From UBA3839 sp902776985 (lineage in GTDB: Bacteria; Bacteroidota; Bacteroidia; Bacteroidales; Bacteroidaceae), in the NCBI GenBank assembly GCA_902776985.1, contig CACYSD010000009.1:10623-74622 (forward strand): a DNA stretch of 64,000 bases, in the 5' to 3' direction. The stretch's first letter is position 1. Every line of letters starts with the position of its first letter. Shown here one piece after another: positions 1 through 7,913 of the stretch. The notes under the pieces are model-generated. The model was not told where the DNA came from, did not search any database, and worked only from the letters and a program-made list of their open reading frames with translations. The position numbers and the translations under genes were made by a program.

Positions 1-1278
1 AACGAACTCGCAAAGTGCAAAGTCCTCAGGAGCAACCTCATAGATACCAAGAGCTTCCATGCGGTCGATGTCGCCTGCGATGATAGCCTTGACAAGCTGC
101 TCTGGGAAAATGTCCATTGGGAAAACAGAGTCGTATTCGCCAGACATAATCATGTGGCGAAGTCCACCCTTGATTCGTGCGTCAATAACATATTCTGTCT
201 TTTTGCCACGCAGCCAAGAGAAGTAGCTACGGCTGGTAGAGAACTCCTTGAAACGTGGCATCATCCATCCGAATGCCTCGTCTGCAGTATCACCTTCAGG
301 AATCGCTGTTACCTCAGTAGAATGAGCACCAAGGAAATCGTTGTCCTCAACTTTCAGACCTGTGAGAGGATTGCCGTCAATCAGACGTACCTTCTGGTCT
401 GTCTTAACGTTACCGGCAACGATTGTACCAATCTGCTGACCTACAACTGCCTTAACATACTGTGGCTTAACAATCTCACTTCCTGCAACAGCCAGTGTAC
501 GAGTGAAGTCAACCTTACCTGTAGTGAACACACGTCCGATGAAGATTACTTCCTCTGCGCCAATTGTCCAAACCACTTCGCCCTTATTCACTGGGGCAAC
601 ATGGTTGATCTGAACACCCACATTACCTGCAGGGCACTTGCCGTTAAACACATTGACTGTGACATTCTTGGCATCCTTCAATGCACTGCTTGCCTTCGGA
701 CTTACACCAAGATACACCTTGGCAAGTTTAGACAAAGCGTCAAGACCAGTCTGGAACTCAGCCTCATGTCCTTTGAGAGCTACTTCAAAGTCTGCTGCAA
801 GAGGCATGTCACTGATTGCAGAAATAAAAATCGCCTTAGGCTGCTCCTCTGGATTAGCGGTTACAGCATAAGGACGCTGAAGGAAGAATGCGAACAGACC
901 AGCATCAAGCATAACCTGTTTCACCTCATCTGCATTGAGTTTCTCTACTTGCTTCTTGCCGAAATCAACGCATGCCTGCTTTCCATCGGCTTCCACCTGG
1001 ATACTCAATACCTTGCGACGTTCACCACGTTCAACGGCTTTAACAGTACCGCTGACAGGAGAAACGAACTTCACTTCAGGATGCAACTTGTCAACGAACA
1101 GTGCATCACCGGCTTTGACTGCATCACCTTCCTTAACTACTACCTTCGGCTTCACACCCACAAAGGAATCAGGTACAAGTCCGAACAACTTACCTGCCTC
1201 TGATTGCGAAATCTCTGGAGCAGCTTTGCCAGCAAGATTGATGGTCAAGCCTTTCTTCAGTTTAATTACATTCGCCAT
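1..1278 (-). CDS. nqrA: Na+-translocating NADH:quinone reductase subunit A (3' end outside window)
   Basis: This frame is open from an ATG at 1276-1278 to the window edge, giving 426 codons with no stop. The product begins MANVIKLKKGLTINLAGKAA and has the barrel-sandwich segment around residues 40-80 that is typical of NqrA. It ends in the Asp-rich GDIDRMEALGIYEV stretch that lies near the C-terminus of the family. NqrA normally has about 450 residues, so roughly 20-25 are missing beyond base 1. NqrA is the peripheral cytoplasmic subunit of the Nqr complex, which oxidises NADH, reduces quinone and exports Na+. The rest of the nqr operon should lie to the left. A well-matched Bacteroidetes promoter precedes it at 1332-1362. 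The Na+ gradient may be shared with the Na+-pumping decarboxylase encoded at 12.5-17 kb. Confidence 0.93.
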   Translation of the reverse strand, partial: MANVIKLKKGLTINLAGKAAPEISQSEAGKLFGLVPDSFVGVKPKVVVKEGDAVKAGDALFVDKLHPEVKFVSPVSGTVKAVERGERRKVLSIQVEADGKQACVDFGKKQVEKLNADEVKQVMLDAGLFAFFLQRPYAVTANPEEQPKAIFISAISDMPLAADFEVALKGHEAEFQTGLDALSKLAKVYLGVSPKASSALKDAKNVTVNVFNGKCPAGNVGVQINHVAPVNKGEVVWTIGAEEVIFIGRVFTTGKVDFTRTLAVAGSEIVKPQYVKAVVGQQIGTIVAGNVKTDQKVRLIDGNPLTGLKVEDNDFLGAHSTEVTAIPEGDTADEAFGWMMPRFKEFSTSRSYFSWLRGKKTEYVIDARIKGGLRHMIMSGEYDSVFPMDIFPEQLVKAIIAGDIDRMEALGIYEVAPEDFALCEFV

Positions 1279-1331
1279 AAATTACTTAATTGAATATTTA
1301 ATATGTTTGTTTTTCAGCATCTAACAACTTG

Positions 1332-1362
1332 CAAAGTTATTGTATTTCTTTGGATTTACAAA
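1332..1362 (-). promoter_or_regulatory. Bacteroidetes-type promoter for nqrA
   Basis: On the minus strand a TTTG box (1359-1362) and a TAACTTTG box (1332-1339) are separated by 19 bases. This matches the known Bacteroidetes sigma-ABfr pattern TTTG-N19-21-TAnnTTTG. The start codon lies about 53 bases downstream. Confidence 0.65.
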
Positions 1363-1566
1363 ATTTTCATTTCACTTTTTCCCCCTCAGAAGGCATTAGC
1401 ATCCCTATTTCCATATTCGGTACTAAGAGCACCAAAAACAACAAAACAGGAATTTAATATGCATAAAACAGGAATAAAACACTAATTCCATGAGCGAAGT
1501 GTTAAAATACATATCCAAATGCCAAATTTGTCCGCACCAAGTGCACATTATTTAAAAATAAATGCC
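1363..1566. other. AT-rich intergenic stretch between divergent genes
   Basis: The stretch between the nqrA promoter and the -7 box of the lipoprotein gene is AT-rich. No ORF, RNA gene or convincing repeat was recognised. A short 60-codon frame here overlaps the nqrA leader and looks like chance. Confidence 0.5.
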
Positions 1567-1574
1567 TAATTTTG
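1567..1574 (+). promoter_or_regulatory. Candidate -7 box TAATTTTG
   Basis: TAATTTTG fits the Bacteroidetes -7 consensus. No TTTG box was found at the usual 19-21 base spacing; the nearest, at 1527-1530, is too far. The call rests on the -7 element alone. It would give a leader of about 120 bases for the lipoprotein gene at 1700. Confidence 0.4.
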
Positions 1575-1699
1575 CAATTTAAATAGGCCAAAGAACATAA
1601 ACGCACAAACTAACTTATCTAATAGTAGAAAAAAACAAAAAAATTAACAATGTTATGACGTATAAAAACTTCAAATATATTTACCAAATTAACACAAAG

Positions 1700-4015
1700 A
1701 TGAAAAAAGTCTTCTATTTAGGATTAGCTCTGGCATTGTTTACAGCCTGCTCATCAGACGACGACTTAAGCAGCAATGTAAAAATCCAGAAAAACGGATT
1801 GGAAGTAACAGTTCCTGATGCATCACGGGTTACCAACTACAAGACACAAGGTACACGAACCGTAACAGCTGATGTAATTACAGCTTTGGGATTCGTGACA
1901 GACATGCCTGAAGCTCCATCCGTACCTGCAGAAGCCCGTGTTCTTCAAGGATTGCAGTCATGGCAGATGAGCGCAGGTTCTTATGTCATTGCAGCAGAGG
2001 AGACATTCTCCGGAGATCTTAACATGTCGAATGTGGATCTTTACGTTGCAGGTACACTTAACTATTCCGGTGGCTGGGGAAATGGAAACATTTACATCCT
2101 ACCTGGAGGTACAGTAAACTGGAACAACACCAATGCCGTTCAGCTGAAAATCCACAACTGGGGTACTTTCAACTACACAGCCAGCAATAAGGAATTCTAT
2201 GTACAGGGACAAACTGGTGGATTCTATTGCTACGGCGACATGAACCTCGGCAATGACGTTTCATTCCGCCTTAACAATTCCAAAGCTTATATTGGCGGTG
2301 ACGTGATTTGTAAGAATTTCAACATAGAATGGAATGCTGTTTGCTACATAGCAGGCGACATGACACTTGACACCGACCTTACAATCCAGAACAATCTTGC
2401 CATTCGCGGAAAATTGCAAGCTCCAAACATATCACTCATCAATACAGCACATTTGATTGCAGACTGCACAGTTATCACTCCTGGGCAGTTCACGATCAAT
2501 TCCAATGGAGATACAGCATGGCTTAACCATGTAATAGCAGGAAGCATTTTTGTTTGTGCCAACAGCTCAATCTTCCTTGAAGATGGTGCATTTGTCGAGG
2601 TTGCAGGAGACTATACCAATCTTAACAACGGCAACTCAGCATCATGTGTTCTTCTTGGCGATAACGCAAAGGGCGTTATCAAAGCAAACCGCATCGGTAA
2701 CAATGCCGGTAACGGTTCAAGCCAAGTCCTCTACTCTTTCCGCACTGCATCTGACAGCGAGGGAGCACAGTTAGCCCTTGACGCCACAGAAGGTATATGG
2801 TTTATTGACGGAGGCAACAATTATGCAAATCGCATCGCAGACGAGAATCTCGATGTAATGCCAAACGTATACTATACTTCCGACAAACTCGCAACCTTCT
2901 CAATGGCACCAAACTGCTGTTCCCCTGGTTACAATTACAACGGCGGTACAGAGCCTAACAAACCTGTTATCGAACTTATCAGTGTGATTGAACCAGACCA
3001 CACTCACGATATCTCCGCTACATGCGTACAGTCATTGGGCGACCTCAACTACATCTCTTATCACCAGCGCGGTTCAAAACAAAGCGGATGTATTGAAATT
3101 ACTCAGACCAAGAACAATCAGACACAGCTTCTGCAGTTCCTCTGCGACCACAACGGGGATTGGGACTTCAACCACCTCCTGATTGATGACCAGAGCACTC
3201 CTAACCGTCTCTTTGTAGCAGGAAACTCATCAAAGCACGGAGGTATCCTCGCATACATCAACCTTACCAATGAAGGTTTGTTCGAAGTTTCAGGTCCTGC
3301 AGACACTACAATTGCACATGGGCAGAAAGGACAAGCTGCTCCTATGAGATACATCAAGCTGAAAGCTGGTTCCGGTGGTGACGGCAACTGTCTCATCCGT
3401 ACAGGCAACTATCTGCAGGTTATGACAACAGCAGGTTATGAAGTTTACAACGCCAACACTCTCGCAAGAGAAAGCTTCGAAGCAAAGCCTGGTAAAGCTA
3501 AGCACATCAACAGCGACGGCACAACTATTGCAGCATCATACCTCACTGAGCGTACAACTGACGAAGAAGCTGAAATTCCAGTTCAGGTTCAGACATTTGC
3601 TGCAACAGACTTCACATTGTCTAACCCTCTGTCAACAATCGACGCAGGATTCATTCAGCCAAACAATGGTAAGAACGTTGTAAAGGTTGACGGAAACAGA
3701 ATCTACATCTGCCTCGGTCGCGATGGTCTCAAGGTTATCGACAATGGCGTAGAGAAAGTATATCAGCCTGCAAACATCATCAACGACAAAGGCAAGTATG
3801 ATGGTTTCTGCAACGGTGTTGCATTCGACAGCAAATACCTCTATGTAGCTTACGGAACAAGAGGTCTTATCATCCTTGACAAAGAGACATTGAAGGAAGT
3901 TGCTTCATACAAGTGCACTCAATCTGCAAACTACATCAATCTCTCCAACGGTTACATCTATGTAGCTTACGGACGTGATCGTTTCCAGGTATTCAAACTT
4001 GTTGACAACAACTAA
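1700..4015 (+). CDS. Surface-exposed lipoprotein with a beta-solenoid/propeller-like body, function unknown
   Basis: The start is set at the ATG at 1700, giving 771 residues. It begins the lipoprotein signal MKKVFYLGLALALFTAC, and the 15 codons upstream look like leader. The lipidated Cys is followed by SSDDD, which resembles the Ser/Lys-acidic signal that sends Bacteroidetes lipoproteins to the cell surface. Residues about 70-340 contain many short Gly/Asn-rich beta repeats with recurring tripeptides such as YVAG, YIAG and IAG, suggesting a right-handed beta-solenoid. The C-terminal 100 residues hold repeats of the type RIYICLGRDGLKVID, YLYVAYGTRGLIILD and YIYVAYGRDRFQVFK, which resemble LVIVD beta-propeller blades. 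The gene has its own -7 box and a strong terminator, so it is monocistronic. No enzymatic motif was seen. A binding or adhesion role is a guess. Confidence 0.8.
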   Translation: MKKVFYLGLALALFTACSSDDDLSSNVKIQKNGLEVTVPDASRVTNYKTQGTRTVTADVITALGFVTDMPEAPSVPAEARVLQGLQSWQMSAGSYVIAAEETFSGDLNMSNVDLYVAGTLNYSGGWGNGNIYILPGGTVNWNNTNAVQLKIHNWGTFNYTASNKEFYVQGQTGGFYCYGDMNLGNDVSFRLNNSKAYIGGDVICKNFNIEWNAVCYIAGDMTLDTDLTIQNNLAIRGKLQAPNISLINTAHLIADCTVITPGQFTINSNGDTAWLNHVIAGSIFVCANSSIFLEDGAFVEVAGDYTNLNNGNSASCVLLGDNAKGVIKANRIGNNAGNGSSQVLYSFRTASDSEGAQLALDATEGIWFIDGGNNYANRIADENLDVMPNVYYTSDKLATFSMAPNCCSPGYNYNGGTEPNKPVIELISVIEPDHTHDISATCVQSLGDLNYISYHQRGSKQSGCIEITQTKNNQTQLLQFLCDHNGDWDFNHLLIDDQSTPNRLFVAGNSSKHGGILAYINLTNEGLFEVSGPADTTIAHGQKGQAAPMRYIKLKAGSGGDGNCLIRTGNYLQVMTTAGYEVYNANTLARESFEAKPGKAKHINSDGTTIAASYLTERTTDEEAEIPVQVQTFAATDFTLSNPLSTIDAGFIQPNNGKNVVKVDGNRIYICLGRDGLKVIDNGVEKVYQPANIINDKGKYDGFCNGVAFDSKYLYVAYGTRGLIILDKETLKEVASYKCTQSANYINLSNGYIYVAYGRDRFQVFKLVDNN

Positions 4016-4029
4016 TTCAGTTCCAATAC

Positions 4030-4069
4030 AAAAAAGAGTGTGCCAATTGATTTGGCACACTCTTTTTTT
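4030..4069 (+). terminator. Rho-independent terminator after the lipoprotein gene
   Basis: A 16-bp near-perfect stem (aaaaaagagtgtgcca and its complement) with a loop of about 7 bases is followed by a T run. The flanking A and T runs could let it act on either strand. Confidence 0.85.
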
Positions 4070-4190
4070 GTTCCCTTATATATAATAATGTGTATTGGAT
4101 TAATACCGCAAACTCATTCTATTCATCCAATAAACCCTGCAATTGGTCAATTATCCGAATTATTATTACTTCGAGTTTGTGAATAATACG

Positions 4191-4198
4191 TATCTTTG
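4191..4198 (+). promoter_or_regulatory. Candidate -7 box TATCTTTG
   Basis: TATCTTTG matches TAnnTTTG and lies 25 bases before the ATG at 4223. A TTTG at 4176-4179 is too close to serve as a normal -33 box, so only the -7 element is supported. Confidence 0.4.
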
Positions 4199-4222
4199 CA
4201 TATCACAAAACAACAGACGATT

Positions 4223-4675
4223 ATGAAAAAGATATTCACAACACTGGCATTAGCCCTCACAGTAATAACAAGCAGTGCACAGACGGAGTCAGACTCACTG
4301 ATTTCATTTGCAGACGAAGGCTTAAAGACATTTTGCATTAAATTCAACAAAATCGACACAAATAAAGACCAAGAGATATCCCTTGGTGAAGCAGCTGCAT
4401 CAACCCGACTCAGTTTGATGGTTTACAAATCATTCATGCAACCCATCAAAGACTATAGGGACTTGGCATTTTTCCCAAACCTGCAATATCTGCATGCAGG
4501 TCTGTCGTATGCCGACACACTTGACCTATCGAACAACCCCCTGCTGGAAGAAATCGATGCATCGGACTGCCGCAAGCTTTCTGTAATTATCTTAAGGAAG
4601 GGGTGCAAGCCTGAAATAAAAACAGGCTACTGGAAAGGCGAGAAACCTAAAATTATCTATAAGAAGAAGAAGTAA
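4223..4675 (+). CDS. Small secreted protein with one EF-hand loop and LRR-like segment
   Basis: The chosen start is the ATG at 4223, giving 150 residues and the signal peptide MKKIFTTLALALTVITSSAQ. Residues 44-55 read DTNKDQEISLGE, which has acidic or polar ligands at positions 1, 3, 5, 9 and 12 of a canonical 12-residue EF-hand calcium loop. The following segment FPNLQYLHAG...TLDLSNNPLLEEIDAS looks like two leucine-rich repeat strands. The tail ends in a Lys run. Because it is short and has no enzyme motif, it is probably a calcium-stabilised exported binding protein. Whether it is periplasmic or released cannot be told. It lies 61 bases before another small secreted protein on the same strand, so the two may be co-transcribed. 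Confidence 0.75.
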   Translation: MKKIFTTLALALTVITSSAQTESDSLISFADEGLKTFCIKFNKIDTNKDQEISLGEAAASTRLSLMVYKSFMQPIKDYRDLAFFPNLQYLHAGLSYADTLDLSNNPLLEEIDASDCRKLSVIILRKGCKPEIKTGYWKGEKPKIIYKKKK

Positions 4676-4736
4676 GTTAATCCTTTTAGCTTAACCATAA
4701 TCAACATATCATTAAATTCAAATCCAAAACACAACT

Positions 4737-5168
4737 ATGAAACGATTATTCTTTTCTTTAGCAATAATGCTATTATTTGCAGCAAATGTATCAGCACAAG
4801 ACAAATGCGACCGCTGCGATGGAACAGGTCAGATTCCTGACAATTGTGCATTCTGTGATAAAGGTTGGCGATCATGCAGCCTTTGCAATGGTAAAAGATA
4901 CATTAGATGTACAATGTGCATGGGAGCAGGAAAATTCTCCTGTTACAACTGTAACGGAAGAGGTTACTGGGTTGACAGAAATGGAGACCATCGTGAATGT
5001 CAACGCTGTGGTGGCAAAGGCACTCCCACATGCGATAAATGTCATGGTGACGGAGAAGTTGTATGCACTAGTTGCGATGGTGCAGGCGGATCAAAATGCA
5101 CCCAGTGTGACGGCAACGGAAACAAGTATTGGACTTGCCCTGAATGTTCCGGGAAAGGAGTTAAATAA
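4737..5168 (+). CDS. Secreted Cys-rich protein with DnaJ-type CxxCxGxG repeats
   Basis: The 143-residue product starts with a clear signal peptide (MKRLFFSLAIMLLFAANVSAQ). Its mature part is almost entirely CxxC motifs: CDRC, CAFC, CSLC, CTMC, CYNC, CQRC, CDKC, CTSC, CTQC and CPEC. Several continue as CxxCxGxG, the zinc-binding unit of the DnaJ central domain. There is no J domain and no DnaJ C-terminal domain. In DnaJ four such motifs bind two zinc ions; here ten are present in an exported protein, so zinc binding or disulfide cross-linking are both possible. It may be co-transcribed with the EF-hand gene upstream. It is followed immediately by a 43-bp tandem repeat. Confidence 0.8.
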   Translation: MKRLFFSLAIMLLFAANVSAQDKCDRCDGTGQIPDNCAFCDKGWRSCSLCNGKRYIRCTMCMGAGKFSCYNCNGRGYWVDRNGDHRECQRCGGKGTPTCDKCHGDGEVVCTSCDGAGGSKCTQCDGNGNKYWTCPECSGKGVK

Positions 5169-5174
5169 TTTTTA

Positions 5175-5260
5175 GGATTCCGAAGGGATTGGATATCCCT
5201 AACCCTGCCACGGGCACGGATTCCGAAGGGATTGGATATCCCTAACCCTGCCACGGGCAC
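5175..5260. repeat. Perfect 43-bp tandem duplication
   Basis: Two identical 43-base units begin with ggattccgaagggattgg, at 5175-5217 and 5218-5260. Each contains a small inverted repeat (agggat...atccct) that could form a hairpin. The repeat lies between the Cys-rich gene and a long hairpin near tRNA-Arg. It is noncoding on the plus strand. Confidence 0.9.
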
Positions 5261-5266
5261 GTCTTA

Positions 5267-5333
5267 CAAAGAAAAGCCACTTATTTTTATGTCAAAAATG
5301 AATTTTCACATAATTATAAGTGGCTTTTTCTTT
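5267..5333. terminator. Long-loop hairpin between Cys-rich gene and tRNA-Arg
   Basis: The arms aaagaaaagccactta and taagtggctttttcttt pair with one mismatch or bulge, and the loop is about 30 bases. A T-rich arm on each strand means it could end the plus-strand gene as well as the minus-strand tRNA. The long loop lowers confidence. Confidence 0.5.
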
Positions 5334-5334
5334 G

Positions 5335-5408
5335 TGACTCCGGAGGGATTCTAACCCTCGACCTTCAGAACCGGAATCTGACGCTCTATACAGCTAAGCT
5401 ACGGAGCC
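5335..5408 (-). tRNA. tRNA-Arg (anticodon CCG)
   Basis: The minus strand folds into a cloverleaf. The acceptor is GGCTCCG with CGGAGTC, the anticodon stem TCAGA/TCTGA encloses the loop TTCCGGT, and the T loop is GGTTAGAATCC-like. The anticodon is CCG. The 3' CCA is not encoded (A then CAAAG follows). Confidence 0.9.
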
Positions 5409-5489
5409 TTTATCTAATGCAAAGGTAAGAATAAAAGCACAATCAGAAAAGTGAAAACACAAAAAAGTACAGAAAATATCACTATCTTA

Positions 5490-5520
5490 TTGTATGTCTA
5501 AAATAATTGTGCTACATTTG
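5490..5520 (+). promoter_or_regulatory. Promoter upstream of the polyamine gene
   Basis: TTG (5490-5492), 20 bases, then TACATTTG (5513-5520). This fits the Bacteroidetes pattern and sits 31 bases before the ATG at 5551. Confidence 0.55.
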
Positions 5521-5550
5521 TGTGGAAAAAAATAAAAAGACAAAAACACT

Positions 5551-6798
5551 ATGAGCAGAGTAATAATTATTGGTGCAGGAGGTGTTGCAACCGTAGCTGC
5601 ACACAAGGTTGTGCAAAACCCTGACGTTTTCACAGAAGTCATGATTGCAAGCCGCACAAAGGCTAAATGTGACAAATTAGTTGAAACCCTTAAAGCTACA
5701 TATAAGGGTAAGAACATACCTGAACTGAGTTCGGCACGTGTTGACGCTGACAGCGTAGAAGAACTGGTAGCTCTTCTGAACAGCTATAAACCAGAACTTG
5801 TAATTAACCTTGCGTTGCCATATCAAGATCTGACCATCATGGAGGCTTGTTTACAGACAGGTGTCAACTATCTTGACACAGCCAACTACGAACCTCGTGA
5901 CGAAGCTCATTTCGAATACTCATGGCAATGGGCTTACAAGGAGCGTTTTGAACAAGCTGGTCTCACTGCTATTCTCGGATGCGGTTTTGACCCGGGAGTA
6001 AGCGGTGTTTACACCGCCTATGCGGCAAAGCACCATTTCGATGAAATTCAGTATCTCGACATAGTGGATTGCAATGCCGGCAATCACCACAAGGCTTTTG
6101 CCACAAATTTCAATCCGGAAATCAACATTCGTGAGATAACACAAAAAGGACTTTACTATGAAGACGGGAAATGGATTGAAACCGAACCTTTGGAATTCCA
6201 CCAGCCACTCACCTACCCTAACATCGGTCCTCGTGAATCCTATCTTTTGCATCACGAAGAGTTGGAATCACTCGTAAAGAACTATCCAACCATTAAGCGT
6301 GCACGTTTCTGGATGACATTCGGACAGCAGTACCTTACTTACCTCGATGTGATTCAGAACTTGGGAATGAGCCGCATTGACGAAATCGAATATGAAGCTC
6401 CTCTTGCAGACGGCAGCAACAAAAACGTCAAAGTTAAAATCGTTCCCCTCCAATTCCTCAAGGCTGTTCTCCCCAACCCTCAAGACCTTGGTGAGAACTA
6501 CGAAGGTGAAACCAGTATTGGTTGCCGTATCCGTGGTATCAAAGACGGAAAGGAACACACATACTACGTCTACAACAACTGTTCACACGAGGCTGCATAC
6601 AAAGAAACAGGTATGCAGGGAGTAAGCTACACCACTGGTGTACCAGCTATGATTGGAGCGATGATGTTCCTCAAAGGCATCTGGAAGAAACCTGGAGTAT
6701 GGAATGTAGAAGACTTCGATCCAGATCCATTTATGGAGCAGCTCAACATTCAGGGTCTGCCTTGGCATGAGGTACACGACGAGAATCTAGAATTGTAA
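5551..6798 (+). CDS. Carboxynorspermidine/carboxyspermidine synthase (saccharopine dehydrogenase family)
   Basis: The 415-residue product starts with an N-terminal Rossmann motif, VIIIGAGGVATVAAHK, and shares with known carboxynorspermidine synthases the run NPDVFTEVMIASRT. This family condenses aspartate semialdehyde with putrescine or diaminopropane, using NADPH, to give carboxyspermidine or carboxynorspermidine. A separate decarboxylase then acts on the product. Other saccharopine-family enzymes of lysine metabolism are possible, but length and N-terminal sequence fit the polyamine enzyme better. The segment GCGFDPGVSGVYTAYAAKH (about residues 144-162) is the conserved substrate-domain entry. 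The partner decarboxylase is not in the window. recA follows 47 bases downstream on the same strand. Confidence 0.85.
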   Translation: MSRVIIIGAGGVATVAAHKVVQNPDVFTEVMIASRTKAKCDKLVETLKATYKGKNIPELSSARVDADSVEELVALLNSYKPELVINLALPYQDLTIMEACLQTGVNYLDTANYEPRDEAHFEYSWQWAYKERFEQAGLTAILGCGFDPGVSGVYTAYAAKHHFDEIQYLDIVDCNAGNHHKAFATNFNPEINIREITQKGLYYEDGKWIETEPLEFHQPLTYPNIGPRESYLLHHEELESLVKNYPTIKRARFWMTFGQQYLTYLDVIQNLGMSRIDEIEYEAPLADGSNKNVKVKIVPLQFLKAVLPNPQDLGENYEGETSIGCRIRGIKDGKEHTYYVYNNCSHEAAYKETGMQGVSYTTGVPAMIGAMMFLKGIWKKPGVWNVEDFDPDPFMEQLNIQGLPWHEVHDENLEL

Positions 6799-6845
6799 TT
6801 TTTTTTCAACAGCAAACATCTAATAATCTTAAATACAAATTCATA

Positions 6846-7892
6846 ATGGCTAAAGACACTAACAAACCAGCTGAAAGCAATGAGAAACTGAAAGCATTGC
6901 AAGCAGCAATGGAAAAAATAGAGAAGAGCTACGGTCATGGTTCAATCATGAAGATGGGCGACGACAAAGTTGAGGATGTAGAAGTCATCCCTACTGGTTC
7001 CATCGGACTCAATGCAGCTCTCGGAGTAGGCGGTTACCCTAAAGGTCGTATCATTGAAATCTATGGACCGGAATCTTCCGGTAAGACAACCCTCGCTATT
7101 CATGCTATTGCAGAAGCACAGAAAGCAGGCGGCATTGCAGCATTCATCGATGCAGAACATGCTTTTGACCGTTTCTATGCAGAGAATCTTGGTGTAGACA
7201 CCGACAACCTCCTTATATCTCAACCGGACAACGGTGAGCAAGCTCTCGAAATAGCAGATCAGCTCATTCGCTCTTCTGCCATCGACATCATCATCATTGA
7301 CTCTGTCGCAGCCCTCACTCCAAAATCCGAAATTGAAGGTGATATGGGTGACAGCAAGGTTGGTCTGCATGCCCGACTGATGAGCCAGGCTCTCCGCAAG
7401 CTCACCGCAAACATCAGCAAAACCAAGACTACATGCATCTTCATCAACCAGCTGCGTGAAAAAATCGGTGTGATGTTCGGCAATCCAGAAACAACAACTG
7501 GAGGAAACGCTCTTAAATTCTATGCGTCAGTACGTCTGGACATTCGTAAAGCTTCAACAATCAAAGACGGAGATAACATAATCGGAAGTCTGACTAAAGT
7601 TAAGGTTGTCAAAAACAAAGTTGCGCCTCCATTCCGCAAATGCGAGTTCGACATCATGTTCGGCACTGGTATCTCACGTTCGGGTGAGATTGTAGACCTT
7701 GGTGTTGAATACGGTATCATCAAGAAAAGCGGCAGCTGGTTCTCTTACAACGATCAGAAACTCGCTCAGGGACGCGACGCTACAAAGAGTTTGATTGAGG
7801 ACAATCCAGAACTGTCTGAAGAACTTGAGGCAGCTATCATGGAGAAAATCCAGAATGGAGCAAAGAAAGCTACCAACAAAAAAGAAGAATAA
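6846..7892 (+). CDS. recA: RecA recombinase
   Basis: The 348-residue protein aligns along its length with RecA. Walker A is GPESSGKTT (residues 74-82), Walker B is around IDIIIIDSVAALTP, and loop L2 and the glutamine switch lie in the GNALKFYASVRLDI region. It binds single-stranded DNA, exchanges strands and promotes LexA-type self-cleavage. The C-terminus ends in a Lys/Glu-rich tail. No LexA box was recognised upstream, and many Bacteroidetes lack a classical SOS box. The LuxR-type regulator starts only about 20 bases after the stop, so the two are probably on one transcript. Confidence 0.98.
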   Translation: MAKDTNKPAESNEKLKALQAAMEKIEKSYGHGSIMKMGDDKVEDVEVIPTGSIGLNAALGVGGYPKGRIIEIYGPESSGKTTLAIHAIAEAQKAGGIAAFIDAEHAFDRFYAENLGVDTDNLLISQPDNGEQALEIADQLIRSSAIDIIIIDSVAALTPKSEIEGDMGDSKVGLHARLMSQALRKLTANISKTKTTCIFINQLREKIGVMFGNPETTTGGNALKFYASVRLDIRKASTIKDGDNIIGSLTKVKVVKNKVAPPFRKCEFDIMFGTGISRSGEIVDLGVEYGIIKKSGSWFSYNDQKLAQGRDATKSLIEDNPELSEELEAAIMEKIQNGAKKATNKKEE

Positions 7893-7913
7893 AAGCCTGT
7901 ATTTGTTTCTGTG

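Noticed and set aside
154..1324. Plus-strand open frames over the first 1.3 kb
   Set aside because: They run antisense to nqrA, whose minus-strand translation is clearly the real protein.
5042..5260. Minus-strand 72-codon frame spanning the 43-bp repeat
   Set aside because: It is antisense to the Cys-rich gene and its repeat-derived text has no protein-like pattern or leader.
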